Shown: positions 9,070 to 24,682, numbered from the stretch's first letter. The stretch is 64,000 nucleotides of DNA from Planctomycetota bacterium (GCA_016795285.1 JAEUIC010000020.1:1-64000), one strand, 5' to 3'. The notes: generated by a model not told the origin, from the letters alone. Translations and numbers: made by a program.

Positions 9070-9075
9070 TACAAT
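9070..9075 (+). promoter_or_regulatory. Candidate -10 element upstream of the LysM lipoprotein gene
   Basis: TACAAT is followed by CCCGCGCC, the same trailing sequence found after the candidate -10 at 26029. No good -35 hexamer is seen at 16-18 bases; CCTGCA is the closest match. The gene start at 9148 lies 73 bases downstream. Confidence 0.4.
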
Positions 9076-9147
9076 CCCGCGCCTTGGCGATCGCGCAGCG
9101 GCCGGAAGGTCCGCGCTGCCTGCGTGCAGGGCAGGGGAGAGGCGAGC

Positions 9148-9513
9148 ATGGGGCGTCGAACGAATCGGGCGTGGCATCGGGCGTGGATGGCGGCGCTGCT
9201 GGCGACGGCGGCGTGCCGCGGCAGCAACCCCGACGATCAGGTGATCCCGGAAGATCCGGCGCCGATCGCCGACGAGCCGGGGCGCAGCGACTGGCGTAGC
9301 CGGCCGGACGATGGCGGCTACGAGCCGGCCGCGCCGGCGGCGACCTCGGCACCGCGCACGCACGTCGTCCGCAAGGGCGACACGCTCTTCAGCCTCGCCC
9401 GCGAGTACTACAACGACAACGCGCAGTGGCGGAAGATCCTCGAGGCCAATCGCGATCGCATCTCCAACAAGGATGCGATCAAGGTCGGCCAGGAGCTCGT
9501 GATCCCCGACTGA
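9148..9513 (+). CDS. Small LysM-domain (lipo)protein
   Basis: The protein has 121 aa with a GGGGAGAGGCGAG box before the ATG at 9148. The N-terminus is a short signal ending MAALLATAACRGS. The Cys fits a lipoprotein site, although the -3 residue is Thr rather than Leu. An acidic, Pro/Ala-rich linker leads to one C-terminal LysM domain (THVVRKGDTLFSLAREYYND, ending KVGQELVIPD), which binds peptidoglycan or related glycans. The domain closely resembles those in the double-LysM protein at 26234. The protein probably sits at the cell wall or inner face of the outer membrane. Confidence 0.8.
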   Translation: MGRRTNRAWHRAWMAALLATAACRGSNPDDQVIPEDPAPIADEPGRSDWRSRPDDGGYEPAAPAATSAPRTHVVRKGDTLFSLAREYYNDNAQWRKILEANRDRISNKDAIKVGQELVIPD

Positions 9514-9705
9514 TCGGGTCGGTCCCGGTCGCGTCGGGCGCCGGTTCGCTCCGGTACGCCGCGCTGCGATGGGCTCGGGGCGTGCGCTCCGCTCGCGCGA
9601 GCGCGCGCCTCGGGCGTGAGGTTCCATCGGCGACGCGAGCAACGCTTCGCGCGTCGTCGTTCGGTACGGTGGCGGACCGGGGCGACAGCGAACGAGGAAC
9701 GACCG

Positions 9706-10077
9706 ATGGACCGTGCGGCCCCGATCCTCGTGCTGGTGCAGGACCTCTTCTTCCGCGCGAAGATCGACGCGACGGCGCGGGCCGGAGGCTGGCCGGTCAC
9801 CTGCCTTGGCGATCTGCCGAAGGAGGGCGCGCTCCCCGCGGCGCGCGGCTGCCTGATCGACCTCGAGTCGGCCGGTCCCGTCGCGCTCGCGGCGCTGCGG
9901 AAGATCGCCGCGGCGATGCCGACCATCGCCTTCGCCTCGCACGGCAAGACCGAGCTGCTGGCGCGCGCGCTCGCGGCCGGCTGCAAGGCCGCCGTGGCGC
10001 GGTCGCGGCTCGCCGCCGAACTGCCGCGGCTGCTGGCCGAGTTGGCGGGCACGCCGATGCCGGACGAGCGGACGTGA
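9706..10077 (+). CDS. Stand-alone response-regulator receiver-like protein
   Basis: The protein has 123 aa. The layout is that of a CheY-like receiver: beta1 ILVLVQD, a possible phospho-acceptor Asp in GCLIDLES, beta4 PTIAFASHGKTELLARAL with the Ser/Thr position filled, and beta5 AAGCKAAVARSRL. The usual DD acidic pair after beta1 is reduced to QD and the KP dipeptide after beta5 is missing, so phosphorylation is uncertain. There is no output domain. The stop overlaps the GTG of the following DUF1573 gene, which suggests co-translation. The start at 9706 gives MDRAAPILVL, and GAGGAACGACCG precedes it. Confidence 0.65.
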   Translation: MDRAAPILVLVQDLFFRAKIDATARAGGWPVTCLGDLPKEGALPAARGCLIDLESAGPVALAALRKIAAAMPTIAFASHGKTELLARALAAGCKAAVARSRLAAELPRLLAELAGTPMPDERT

Positions 10078-11321
10078 GGCGGCACGTGCCGCTTCCCGCG
10101 CCGCGCGCGGGGCGACCCCTCGCGGCGCAGGCGCACGCGGGGCGGGTCGTCGCGCGGCTCGCAGGGCGGCTCGATGCGCTGCTCCTCGTGCTCTGCGTGC
10201 TCTTCATGGCGAACTGCGGCGAAGAGCCAGCGCGACGCGATCCCACTCCGCCGGTCCCCGTCGAGCCGGCCGCCCCGCACGCCGTCGATGCCGGCACCAG
10301 CGGCACCAGCGGCACCAGCGGCACCTCGCGCGGCGACGAGCCGCTGCGCCAGCCGAACGAGCCGCGCGGCCGCCAGGTGTTGAGCGATGCCGAGCCCTAC
10401 GCGTTCGCGGTGGAGCCGGCCGAGATCGACCTCGGCATCCTGCGCCCCGACGAGGATGCGCGCTGCACGTTCGAGATCGTGAACCTCGACGCGCGTCCGC
10501 TGCGCCTGGTCAACCTCGACGGCTCCTGCGATTGCGTCGCCTTCGAGTACGACCGCGGGGAGATCGCGCCCGGCGCGCGCCGCCGCGTCTCCACGACCAT
10601 CCGCGCCGAGAACCGCGGCAACAAGCTGCTCTCCGCGTTCGTGCAGGCGAACGACCGCGTGGTGACCACGCACACCGTCGCGATCCGCTACTCGATCGAG
10701 CCCGAGCTGCGCTTCGAGCCGCCGCGCGCCGACTTCGGCCAGCGCGTGGTCGGCGCCGCGACGCCGCTCGAGCTGCGCATCCTCTACCAGCTGCCGACCG
10801 GCGTCGCCCCGCTGGCGCTCGCACCCGCCCTCGCGCTCGAGCTGCCGGTCCGCTGGCGGCTCGGCGAGGCGATCGCGACCGAGCTGCCGGGGGCGATCAC
10901 GCAGTACGAGCAGCCGCTCGTCCTCGAGCTCGACGCGGCGCAGCCGGTCCCGGCATTCCGGACCGAGCTGCGCTTCGAGTCGCCCGGCCATCGCAAGGCG
11001 AAGCTGCCGCTCACCGGGGCGGTCCGCGGCGAGGCGTGGCTCGATCCGGAAGAAGTTCACCTCGGCTTCGGCGAGGTCGGCAAGCCGCGGCGCGGGACGG
11101 CTCGGCTACGCTGGAGCAAGGAAGCGCCGACGGTCGGGGCGGTGACGACGTCGCACCCCGAGCTCGAGGCGCAGCTCCTTCCCGAAGCGGGCAGCCGTTC
11201 GCTCCGCCTGCAACTCGTCCTCACCGCGAAGGCGGCGGGGGAGTTCGACGGGGAGGTGAGGATCGCCATGCCTGCGCTGCCGGAGCCGCTGCTGCTGCGA
11301 GTCCGCGCCAAAGTCCGATGA
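10074..11321 (+). CDS. DUF1573-domain lipoprotein A
   Basis: The protein has 415 aa if it starts at GTG 10074, which overlaps the previous stop as GTGA; a second GTG at 10086 is also possible. The N-terminus has a hydrophobic stretch LDALLLVLCVLFMANCGEE with a plausible lipobox (FMANC). A (Gly-Thr-Ser)n stretch follows, encoded by 9-bp repeats. The domain IDLGILRPDEDARCTFEIVN, with SCDC and IAPGARRR, matches DUF1573, an Ig-like fold seen in many planctomycete and Bacteroidetes exported proteins. In this copy the family Cys pair is SCDC. Two further beta-rich modules follow. It is a paralogue of the next gene, probably a cell-envelope protein; the function is unknown. Confidence 0.75.
   Translation: MRRHVPLPAPRAGRPLAAQAHAGRVVARLAGRLDALLLVLCVLFMANCGEEPARRDPTPPVPVEPAAPHAVDAGTSGTSGTSGTSRGDEPLRQPNEPRGRQVLSDAEPYAFAVEPAEIDLGILRPDEDARCTFEIVNLDARPLRLVNLDGSCDCVAFEYDRGEIAPGARRRVSTTIRAENRGNKLLSAFVQANDRVVTTHTVAIRYSIEPELRFEPPRADFGQRVVGAATPLELRILYQLPTGVAPLALAPALALELPVRWRLGEAIATELPGAITQYEQPLVLELDAAQPVPAFRTELRFESPGHRKAKLPLTGAVRGEAWLDPEEVHLGFGEVGKPRRGTARLRWSKEAPTVGAVTTSHPELEAQLLPEAGSRSLRLQLVLTAKAAGEFDGEVRIAMPALPEPLLLRVRAKVR
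10293..10328 (+). repeat. 9-bp in-frame tandem repeat (GGCACCAGC)
   Basis: Three exact copies at 10293-10301, 10302-10310 and 10311-10319 are followed by a variant GGCACCTCG. They encode Gly-Thr-Ser units in the linker after the lipoprotein signal of the DUF1573 protein. Such repeats are prone to slippage, which would change only the linker length. Confidence 0.9.
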
Positions 11322-11329
11322 GGAACGTC

Positions 11330-12529
11330 ATGCGACGCTGCCTGCTGCTTTCGCTCTGCCTCGCTCCCGTGCTGCTCGCCGCCTGCGGCGAGTCGGGCAC
11401 CTCCGCTCGCAAGCCGGCCGCGACCGGCGCCGCACCGACGGACGCGCCCGCCGCGGGAGCGAACGCTGCAACCGCCGCGTCGGACGAGAAGGCCGCGCCG
11501 TCCGAGGGCGCCGCGCCGGCCAACGGGGCTGCTTCGCTGCCACCGACCCGCGTGCTGGTCGCCAGCGACCCGGGCGCCAAGGCCGACGACTCGGCCTACC
11601 TGATCGAGCCGCCCACGTTCGAGCTCGGCGTCCTCGACCCGAACCAGATCGTCGAGGTGAAGTTCGATGTCGTGAACCGCGGCGAGCGGCCGTTCAACAT
11701 CGTCTACCTCAACACCGAGTGCCGCTGCCTGACGCTCGACTACGACCGCTCGATGATCCAACCGGGCGGGCGCGTCACGTTGCGCGCGCGGATCGCCGCG
11801 ACCTCCGCGGGCCAGCGCACCACCGCGGTGACGCTCCACCTCTCCGACCCGGCGCGCTCGAAGCCGCGCGTGCAGTTCCACTACGCGATCGTCCCCGAGG
11901 TGCTGATCGACCCGAAGAAGGTCGAGCTCGGCCGCGTCGAGACCGGCAAGTCGACGGAGGTCTCGCTGCGCGTCACGCTCCACCTGCCCGACGAGATGGC
12001 CGAGGTCCCGCCGATCGAGCCGTTCGTGACCCACGACCTGCCGATCAAGCTCTGGATGGACGAGCCGACCATCACGCCGATCGCCGGCGGCACGCGTGAC
12101 TGGGTGACGACGCTCCACGTGCGGCTGCAGTCGGACAAGCCGATCCCGCCGTTCGAGTCGCACGTCGTCTTCCACCCGAAGGACAAGAAGCACTTCCGCG
12201 AGCTGGTGGTGCCGCTCACCGGCGAGGTGGTGCCGTCGTGGTACTTCGAGCGCGGCGTGGTGGGCTTCGGCTCGGTCGCGGTCGGCGAGGAGACGGAGAA
12301 GGAGATGCGCTTCTTCTTCCCCGGCCCCGAGGTGCCCGAGATCAAGAAGCTCGAGACCGACCTCGAGGGGCTCGAGGTGTCGACCACGCTCGACGCCGAG
12401 CGACGCTGCTACGTCGTCAAGCTGAAGCTGGTGGCGCGCACGGCCGGGAAGTACGAGGGCAACGTGATGCTCACCTCGTCGCTCAGCAGCGAGCCGGTCA
12501 CGCTGCGCGTCACCGCCCGCGCGAAGTGA
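11330..12529 (+). CDS. DUF1573-domain lipoprotein B
   Basis: The protein has 399 aa from ATG 11330, chosen because GAGGA at 11320-11324 lies five bases upstream. An ATG at 11318 overlapping the previous stop is the alternative. The lipoprotein signal is MRRCLLLSLCLAPVLLAACG (lipobox LLAAC). An Ala/Glu-rich linker leads to the DUF1573 domain, with FELGVLDPNQIVEVKFDVVN and the variant Cys pair TECRC, then IQPGGRVTLRA. Two more beta modules follow (VLIDPKKVELGRVETGKSTE and VVGFGSVAVGEETEKEMRF), each starting like a DUF1573 repeat. It shares its layout with the preceding gene, so the pair arose by duplication. Its last 20 bases overlap the convergent coiled-coil gene. Confidence 0.8.
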   Translation: MRRCLLLSLCLAPVLLAACGESGTSARKPAATGAAPTDAPAAGANAATAASDEKAAPSEGAAPANGAASLPPTRVLVASDPGAKADDSAYLIEPPTFELGVLDPNQIVEVKFDVVNRGERPFNIVYLNTECRCLTLDYDRSMIQPGGRVTLRARIAATSAGQRTTAVTLHLSDPARSKPRVQFHYAIVPEVLIDPKKVELGRVETGKSTEVSLRVTLHLPDEMAEVPPIEPFVTHDLPIKLWMDEPTITPIAGGTRDWVTTLHVRLQSDKPIPPFESHVVFHPKDKKHFRELVVPLTGEVVPSWYFERGVVGFGSVAVGEETEKEMRFFFPGPEVPEIKKLETDLEGLEVSTTLDAERRCYVVKLKLVARTAGKYEGNVMLTSSLSSEPVTLRVTARAK

Positions 12530-13046
12530 CCCGGGTCGAGGGGCGCTCGATCGCGTAGCTCCCGTCGCGCTGGCCGAGCTGGTCGAGCGCGTCGATCGGT
12601 CCGGTGGGCGCCGGCGGCTCCGTCGGCGCGGCGATGCCGGCGCGCGCCAGCTGGATCCGCGCGTGGAGCGCCGCCCGCTGCGCCTCGCACTCCTGCCGCG
12701 CGCGCTGCAGCTGCGCGCGGCCCGCCTCGATGGCGGCGAGCTCCTCGCGCACCACGTCGCCGCCCGGCCGCCCGGCCACCTCGCGCAGCGTGCGCAGCGA
12801 GCCGTCGACGGCGTGCAGCGACCGGTCGAGTTCGCGCGAGCGATCGGCGAGCTGCTCGTGCTCGCGCTCGAGCGCGCGCACGGTGGCGCTGCGCGCGGGC
12901 GCAGGGGCCGGAACGTCGCGGCTCGACGAGCAGGCGGCGCGCGGCGTCGAGTGGCAGCGGCCGTCGTGGTGGATCGCCAGACGGGCGCGGCCGAGCAGCG
13001 CGAAGCCGCCGAACACGCCGAGGAAGAGCAAGGTGCTGGCACGCAT
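12510..13046 (-). CDS. Membrane-anchored coiled-coil protein
   Basis: The protein has 178 aa and is not assigned to a family. The N-terminus is one hydrophobic segment (STLLFLGVFGGFALLG) that can act as signal anchor. Next is a short stretch with two Cys (GRCHSTPRAACSSS). A long helical region follows (ATVRALEREHEQLADRSREL, then AIEAGRAQLQRARQECEAQR) with heptad-like spacing, so a coiled coil is likely. The C-terminal tail is Pro-rich. It lies head to tail with a second anchored coiled-coil gene 71 bases upstream, suggesting joint expression of two envelope scaffold proteins. The final 20 bases overlap the convergent DUF1573 gene. Confidence 0.6.
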   Translation of the reverse strand: MRASTLLFLGVFGGFALLGRARLAIHHDGRCHSTPRAACSSSRDVPAPAPARSATVRALEREHEQLADRSRELDRSLHAVDGSLRTLREVAGRPGGDVVREELAAIEAGRAQLQRARQECEAQRAALHARIQLARAGIAAPTEPPAPTGPIDALDQLGQRDGSYAIERPSTRVTSRGR

Positions 13047-13117
13047 GGCGGACTCCAGGGGCGGCGCCGCGCGAGCGGAAGGGCCCGCGCGGCGCCGTGA
13101 CGCAGATCAGCGGCAGG

Positions 13118-13981
13118 TCACTGCTGGCGGACGATCACCACCGAGGCGGGCGGCTCGACGGCCGGACCGAGCAGCTTCGAGAGCCGCTCGGCGACGCCGT
13201 TGCCCGCGGGCCGATCGGGCGCCTCGTAGTCGATGCCGGCCGCCTTGCCGCCGACCGCCACCTTCATGCGCTCGTCGAGCAGCCGGCCCTTCACCTCGAG
13301 CTTGCTCTCGAACTTGGCGCAGCGCTGGCGCACCTCGCCGATCGCCGTCTGGAACTCGGCGGCGTCGAAGTCGCCGGCCACCGCCTCGGCGTAGATCTCG
13401 CGCGCGCGGTGCTTCTCGAGCTTCGCCTGCAGCAGGCGGATCTTGCCGGTGAGCTCGCCGCGCAGCGCCTCGCCGCGCACGACGTTCTCCTTCGCCATCG
13501 CGAGCGCGCTGCGGCGCACCTCGAGCGTCTGCTCGAGCTGCGCGAGCGTGTCGCTCTGCACCTGGTGGAGGTCGAGCTTCTCGGCGACGTCGCGCTCGAC
13601 GTCGGCGCGGCCGTAGGCGAGGCCGCCGATGATGAACTGCGTCGCCTCGGTGGCCAGCAGCGACTGCGCCTTCTCGAGGTTCTTCCGCAGCCGATCGAGC
13701 GACTGCTTGCGGTCGCCCGCCTCGCGCTCGAGGCGCTGCACCTCGACCTCCTCGCCGAGCGCGTGCTCGCGCAGCTCGCGGATCTCGCCTTCGAGCGACT
13801 GGACGCGCGACTCGATGCCGGTGAGCTCGCCGCGCATGCCCTGCAGCTCGTCGATCTTGGCGGTGATCTCGCGCTTGCCCTGGTCGAACCAGGCATGCAG
13901 CTGGTCCTTGCCGTAGAGGCAGCCGAGCGCGCCTGCGCCGAGGCCGCCGAGGAGCAGGGTCTTGCCGATGAACTTGAACAT
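13118..13981 (-). CDS. Long membrane-anchored coiled-coil protein
   Basis: The protein has 287 aa. The N-terminus FKFIGKTLLLGGLGAGALGC is a single membrane anchor or lipoprotein-like signal. Almost all the rest is charged helix (for example IESRVQSLEGEIRELREHAL and RKNLEKAQSLLATEATQFII), predicted as an extended coiled coil somewhat like PspA in composition. I see no PspA signature, so I do not call it that. The ATG at 13981 has the GGAGGAACGTCC box directly upstream. It is followed by the smaller coiled-coil gene at 12510. A structural or spacer role in the envelope is inference. Confidence 0.65.
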   Translation of the reverse strand: MFKFIGKTLLLGGLGAGALGCLYGKDQLHAWFDQGKREITAKIDELQGMRGELTGIESRVQSLEGEIRELREHALGEEVEVQRLEREAGDRKQSLDRLRKNLEKAQSLLATEATQFIIGGLAYGRADVERDVAEKLDLHQVQSDTLAQLEQTLEVRRSALAMAKENVVRGEALRGELTGKIRLLQAKLEKHRAREIYAEAVAGDFDAAEFQTAIGEVRQRCAKFESKLEVKGRLLDERMKVAVGGKAAGIDYEAPDRPAGNGVAERLSKLLGPAVEPPASVVIVRQQ

Positions 13982-14063
13982 GGACGTTCCTCCGATGGGA
14001 AGGGGGTGATGGAGCGAAGACCGTGCGGCGCCGTCCGTGGCGAGCCGCAGCGGAGAAGGGCGG

Positions 14064-14420
14064 CTAGCGCGGCAGCGGGGCGAGCGCGGCGCGCTGCGCA
14101 GTGCGCCACGCGTCGGCGATGCCCCAGATCCACGGGACGACCAGCCAGCAGGTGAGCAGCACGAAGAGGCCGCGACCGAGCTGGCCGTTCAGCGCCTGCC
14201 CGGCGCCGGGCACCACCGCGCTGGCCGCCGCGTGCAGCCACTTGGTGAGCGGCGAGGCGGAGGCGCGCGTGCCGTCGGCGCGGACCAGCTCGACGCCGCA
14301 GTGCGGGCAGGCGAGCGCGTGGGCGCGCAGCTCGGGCAGGCGCATGCCGCAGCCGACGCAGAACGGCAGGAAGCGCGCCTCGCGGGTGGCGGCAGCGAGC
14401 GGGAGGGTGGGGGCGAACAT
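14064..14420 (-). CDS. Zinc-ribbon membrane protein with PGxGQ module
   Basis: The protein has 118 aa from ATG 14420. The N-terminal CVGCGM...CPHCG set (two CxxC pairs) is a zinc ribbon. After a linker comes ASAVVPGAGQALNGQLGRG, then a hydrophobic segment (LFVLLTCWLVVPWIWGIADA). The PG-x-GQ-x3-G-x4-G sequence is repeated in the next gene upstream (14474) and at the end of the kinase at 15312, so the three neighbours share one membrane module. The family is not named with certainty; it resembles TM2/DUF5683-type small membrane proteins. Stop TAG at 14064. Confidence 0.65.
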   Translation of the reverse strand: MFAPTLPLAAATREARFLPFCVGCGMRLPELRAHALACPHCGVELVRADGTRASASPLTKWLHAAASAVVPGAGQALNGQLGRGLFVLLTCWLVVPWIWGIADAWRTAQRAALAPLPR

Positions 14421-14473
14421 GGCGAAGCTCCAGGGCGGGGCGAGTTCGGGGTGCGGTGGCGGGCGGCGCCGTC

Positions 14474-15103
14474 TCAGCGGCGCGTCTCGTGGGCGATGAC
14501 CAAGCCGGTGGCCAGCGCGGCGAGCGGGACGAGCTGGTCGGGCGGCGCGGTCGCGAAGCCGCCGCGCGACACGACGGCCGCCACCACGGCGAGCAGGCCG
14601 GCGAGCAGGAAGGCGACGTCGTCGCCGCGCGCCTTGCCCGCCTCGGTCGGCGAGAGGGTGGTCGCCTCGGCGCAGCGGAACGCATCGAAGAGGCCGAAGG
14701 CGTAGAGGTAGGCGCCGAGCAGCGGCGTCATGAACGGCGCATCGCGCAGCAGCAGCGCGCCGGCGAAGCAGAGCACGCCGCGCCCGAGCCGGCCGGCATA
14801 CGCCTGCCCGAGGCCCGGCACCAGCGAGAGGACGGCCGCCAACCAGCGCGAGCGCGCGCGGCGCGTCGGCGCGACGCTCGCGACCGCGGTGGCGCTGCCG
14901 AGCGCGGCGCTCGCTGCGGCGCCGATCGCCGGTGCGGCGACGATCGATGCGGCGGGGCGCTGCGCGTGGGTCTGCTCGTGGCAGCTGCGGCAGAAGTTGC
15001 GGACGCCCTCGAACGAGCGGCAGCGGTCGCAGAGGTGGATGCCGCAGCGCACGCAGCGAGCGAGCGCTTCGACGTCCGGATGGGTCGCGCAGACGAGGGT
15101 CAC
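14474..15103 (-). CDS. B-box-like zinc-finger membrane protein with PGLGQ module
   Basis: The protein has 209 aa from GTG 15103, preferred because GGAGG (complement of 15111-15115) sits seven bases upstream; an ATG at 15139 would add 12 residues. The N-terminus carries CATHPDVEALARCVRCGIHL, then CDRC and CRSCHEQTH, a B-box-type zinc finger. After an Ala-rich linker come LSLVPGLGQAYAGRLGRG and two or three hydrophobic segments. It shares the PGLGQ module with both neighbours. Its function is unknown; the combination suggests a membrane protein with a cytoplasmic zinc-binding head. Confidence 0.7.
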   Translation of the reverse strand: MTLVCATHPDVEALARCVRCGIHLCDRCRSFEGVRNFCRSCHEQTHAQRPAASIVAAPAIGAAASAALGSATAVASVAPTRRARSRWLAAVLSLVPGLGQAYAGRLGRGVLCFAGALLLRDAPFMTPLLGAYLYAFGLFDAFRCAEATTLSPTEAGKARGDDVAFLLAGLLAVVAAVVSRGGFATAPPDQLVPLAALATGLVIAHETRR

Positions 15104-15311
15104 GGGAGGTCCTCCGGTCGCGCGCCACGACCATTTCACGGGCGCGTCGACGGAGGGCTCTTAGTCAAGCGGCGTGCCCGCTTCGCGGCGCCGTGCCGCA
15201 GGCTGGAGGCGCTGCCGCAAGTCGCTGCACGGAGGCCGCTTGCGGCGATCGGAGCGATGCACTGCGCGGCGCGCGTGGCGGCGCCGCGGCTGCACGCTTT
15301 CCGGACGCTCG

Positions 15312-19155
<3,844 letters not shown>

Positions 19156-19159
<4 letters not shown>

Positions 19160-19650
19160 TCCTGCGCGCGCGGCAGCGGGTGCGGGGCGTCCGGGCGCGC
19201 GCGCGCCGCGAAGGCGACCGCCGACTCCATCTTGTGCATCCCGGCCGGCAGGAGGCGCCAGTAGCGCAGCTCGTCGCCGAGCCCGTCGCGCAGCCGGTCG
19301 AAGTGGTCGAGCTCCGCCTCGCCGTGGAAGAGGCGCAGCGCGCAGCCGTCGGCGCCGACGTGCGTCACCTCCATGAACTGCATGTCGAGCGAGCCGGCGA
19401 GGAACCAGGCGCGCTGCATCCAGGGCGGCACGTCGGGATGGCCGACCGGTGCGCGCACGCGCGCCAGCATCGGCACGGGGATCCACGGCTCGCCGCCGCT
19501 GTTCGGGAAGAAGACCTTTGCGCGGTCCTTGCGCGCGTCGAGCACGATCCCGAGCTCGGCGGGGAGCTTCAGGTTGTCGCGGTAGGCGGCGTCGTGGCAG
19601 AGCACCACGTCGCCGACCGCTGCGGTCGGGGCGTTGGTCGAGTCGTCCAT
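19156..19650 (-). CDS. Unrecognised protein ahead of the FHA-sigma54 regulator
   Basis: The protein has 164 aa and no signal or membrane segment. The N-terminal half ([20 protein letters not shown], then [20 protein letters not shown]) looks like a small beta-barrel of the SH3-like or DUF3553 kind, with an [10 protein letters not shown] strand. The C-terminal half contains [20 protein letters not shown] and a His/Asp-rich helix ([20 protein letters not shown]). I do not recognise the family. It is the first gene of a coupled trio with the regulator and the kinase, so it may feed into the same signalling pathway. The ATG at 19650 is the only good start. Confidence 0.6.
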
Positions 19651-19804
19651 CGCGCGCAGAGCCTAGCGCGCGGCGGCCGCAGCCGCGAAGTGGCTGGCAC
19701 GCCCGGGCTCCGCGCATGGCGTTTGCGGTCGTCGCACGGGGCCACGCAGCCGCGGCGGAGGTCGCGTTCCGCATGGCGCCGTCATGGAACGAGGAGGATC
19801 GACG

Positions 19805-21253
19805 ATGCACCGCCCCATGCGCGAATCAACCCGGCGTTCCCGCCGCCCTTGCCAGCCGCCGCGACGCGCTCGTCACGTCGTCGCCACGATCGCGTGCGGC
19901 GTGCTCGCGATCGTCGCGTGCGGCGCGGGGATGGCGCGCGCGCAGGATTGCGACGGCGATCGGGGCGTGCGCCTCGAGGTCCCGGCGACCGCCGAGATCG
20001 GCTCCTCGGCCGCGATCCGCATGCACGGACCGGCGGGCGCGTTCGCTCACTTCATGGTGTCGCTCGGCGCGGGGCCGACGCTCGTCGGCGCCAGCTGGAT
20101 CTGCCTCGACTTCCCGCTCGTCTGCGACCACGTCTTCGAGTTCGACGCGCGCGGCGAGCATGGGTACGACGCGGCGATCGGCGACGACCTCGATCTCGTC
20201 GGCACCGTCTACTTCGTGCAGTTCCTCACGATCGGCTCGCCACGCCTCCTCTCGAACCTGGCGTCGTGCCGGATCGTCTTCGATCTGGACGAAGGCGCTT
20301 CGCGGGGTGCAAGTCGCGATTGCTCGGTGACGTCGCTCGGCCTCACGCCGCTCGGCGATCTCGGGCGCGGCACCTACCTCGGCGAGCAAGGTGGACTCTG
20401 GCCGCAGGGAAGCAACGACCCGCCGCGGGCCCATCGGGACGCCGGAACCGCGCTCGCGGACGCCATCGAACCCCTCGACGCGAACGGTCGCCCGAGCAGC
20501 GACGGCCGCATCGTCGTCGCCGCGATCGGCTTCAGCGGGTCGAAGAAGATCTGGGCCGAGCTGGTGCCGATGGCGCAGGCCGACCCGACCATCGCTCCCG
20601 CCGTCCACTGGCTCGACCTCTGCCTCGCCGGCGAGGACGCGATCGACATGAGCGACGCGGCCTCGAACTACTGGACCGTGTTCGTCCCGGGTGCGCTCGA
20701 TGCGGACGGCGTGACGGCCGAAGAGGTCCAGGTGCTCTGGATCATGACGGGAGCGCAAGGCGTCGCCGGCACGTTCCCGGCGCGCGCGCGCACGCTCGAA
20801 CGCGCGATCGAGGAGCTCGTCCTCAACGCGAAGGCCGTGTTCCCGAATGCGGCGATCGCGTTCCTCTCGCCGGTCACCTACAAGGGCTACGCCGTGCCCG
20901 TCGTCGAGCCGGAGACCTACGAGAACGGCTTCGCCATCAAGTGGGCGATCGAGGCGCAGCTCGCCGGCGGGCTCGACTATCGAGGGGGCGTGCTTCCGGC
21001 GAGCGCGCCGTGGCTCACTTGGTCCTACTACCCGTGGTGCGACGGGATCGTGCCGAGCGCCGACGGCCTCGACTGGGTCTGTCGGCGCGACACGGTCGAC
21101 GGCGTCCACCCCTCGCCGATCGGCGCGCGCAAGATCGCGCAGCGCACCCTCGACCAGTGGCAGCGCGATCCGGCGGCCCGCCCATGGCTGTTGCGGACGC
21201 CGCCGATCGCGACGCACCCGGTGCCGCCGCCCGCGACCGGCGCGCGGCGCTGA
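19805..21253 (+). CDS. Secreted SGNH-hydrolase-like planctomycete protein
   Basis: The protein has 482 aa from ATG 19805, preceded by GAGGAGGATCGACG; an in-frame ATG at 19784 contains that box and is less likely. The signal region is [21 protein letters not shown] beta-rich N-terminal domain of about 120 residues is followed by [53 protein letters not shown] and, near the end, [17 protein letters not shown]. The last is like the D-x-x-H block of SGNH/GDSL esterases, and IGFSGS may hold the Ser block. Related exported proteins occur in planctomycetes, from memory. The substrate is unknown. It is divergent from the - strand signalling operon. Confidence 0.7.
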   Translation: MHRPMRESTRRSRRPCQPPRRARHVVATIACGVLAIVACGAGMARAQDCDGDRGVRLEVPATAEIGSSAAIRMHGPAGAFAHFMVSLGAGPTLVGASWICLDFPLVCDHVFEFDARGEHGYDAAIGDDLDLVGTVYFVQFLTIGSPRLLSNLASCRIVFDLDEGASRGASRDCSVTSLGLTPLGDLGRGTYLGEQGGLWPQGSNDPPRAHRDAGTALADAIEPLDANGRPSSDGRIVVAAIGFSGSKKIWAELVPMAQADPTIAPAVHWLDLCLAGEDAIDMSDAASNYWTVFVPGALDADGVTAEEVQVLWIMTGAQGVAGTFPARARTLERAIEELVLNAKAVFPNAAIAFLSPVTYKGYAVPVVEPETYENGFAIKWAIEAQLAGGLDYRGGVLPASAPWLTWSYYPWCDGIVPSADGLDWVCRRDTVDGVHPSPIGARKIAQRTLDQWQRDPAARPWLLRTPPIATHPVPPPATGARR

Positions 21254-21255
21254 CG

Positions 21256-21582
21256 TCAGCTGCCGGCCGACTTCGCCTGCACGAAGCGCATGCGCAGGTC
21301 GACGAGGAGGCGCTTCAGGAACTCCGCCTCGTCGCGGGAGAGGTTGCCCTGCGTCTTCTGCTCGAGCATTCCGAGCAGGTCGACCATGTTCTTCGCGCGC
21401 CCGAGGTCGACCTTCTCCTTCTGCCGCGTCACCGGGTTCTCGATGGCGCCGAGGAAGACCTGCGCCTGCGTGGCGAGGCCGATCAGGAGCCCGACGAAGC
21501 TCGCCGGGTCGAACTGGGTGCGCTCGTCGCCGCCGGTCGCGTCGTCGTCGTCCGGGTCGGCGGGGGTGTCGGGGCGTTCCAT
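21256..21582 (-). CDS. DUF1844 family protein
   Basis: The protein has 108 aa. The central helices FDPASFVGLLIGLATQAQVF, then LGAIENP, and DLGRAKNMVDLLGMLEQKTQ match DUF1844, a small all-helical family of unknown function found widely in planctomycetes and deltaproteobacteria. An acidic N-terminal tail precedes the domain. It lies 27 bases downstream of pyrG on the same strand, so it is probably the last gene of the lipoprotein-kdsB-pyrG operon. GGAGAGCCCG precedes the ATG. Confidence 0.85.
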   Translation of the reverse strand: MERPDTPADPDDDDATGGDERTQFDPASFVGLLIGLATQAQVFLGAIENPVTRQKEKVDLGRAKNMVDLLGMLEQKTQGNLSRDEAEFLKRLLVDLRMRFVQAKSAGS

Positions 21583-21609
21583 CGGGCTCTCCTCGCGAGC
21601 GGTCGACGC

Positions 21610-24607
<2,998 letters not shown>

Positions 24608-24682
24608 CGCGGCAAGTTAGCGCGTCGCGCGAGCGCGCAAAGAGGCGCAGTCGGGTCGGTGGCAGCTCGTGGAGAAGGCTGC

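Noticed and set aside
9408..11060. Antisense open frame of 550 codons across the LysM and DUF1573 genes
   Set aside because: Shadow frame with skewed composition and no domain; it overlaps four supported + strand genes.
12510..12529. Overlap of convergent genes as a sign of a false call
   Set aside because: Twenty bases of convergent overlap are common in compact genomes; both products have coherent features.
13097..14155. + strand open frame of 352 codons
   Set aside because: It is the reverse of the coiled-coil gene at 13118; Leu/Ala/Arg-rich with no motif.
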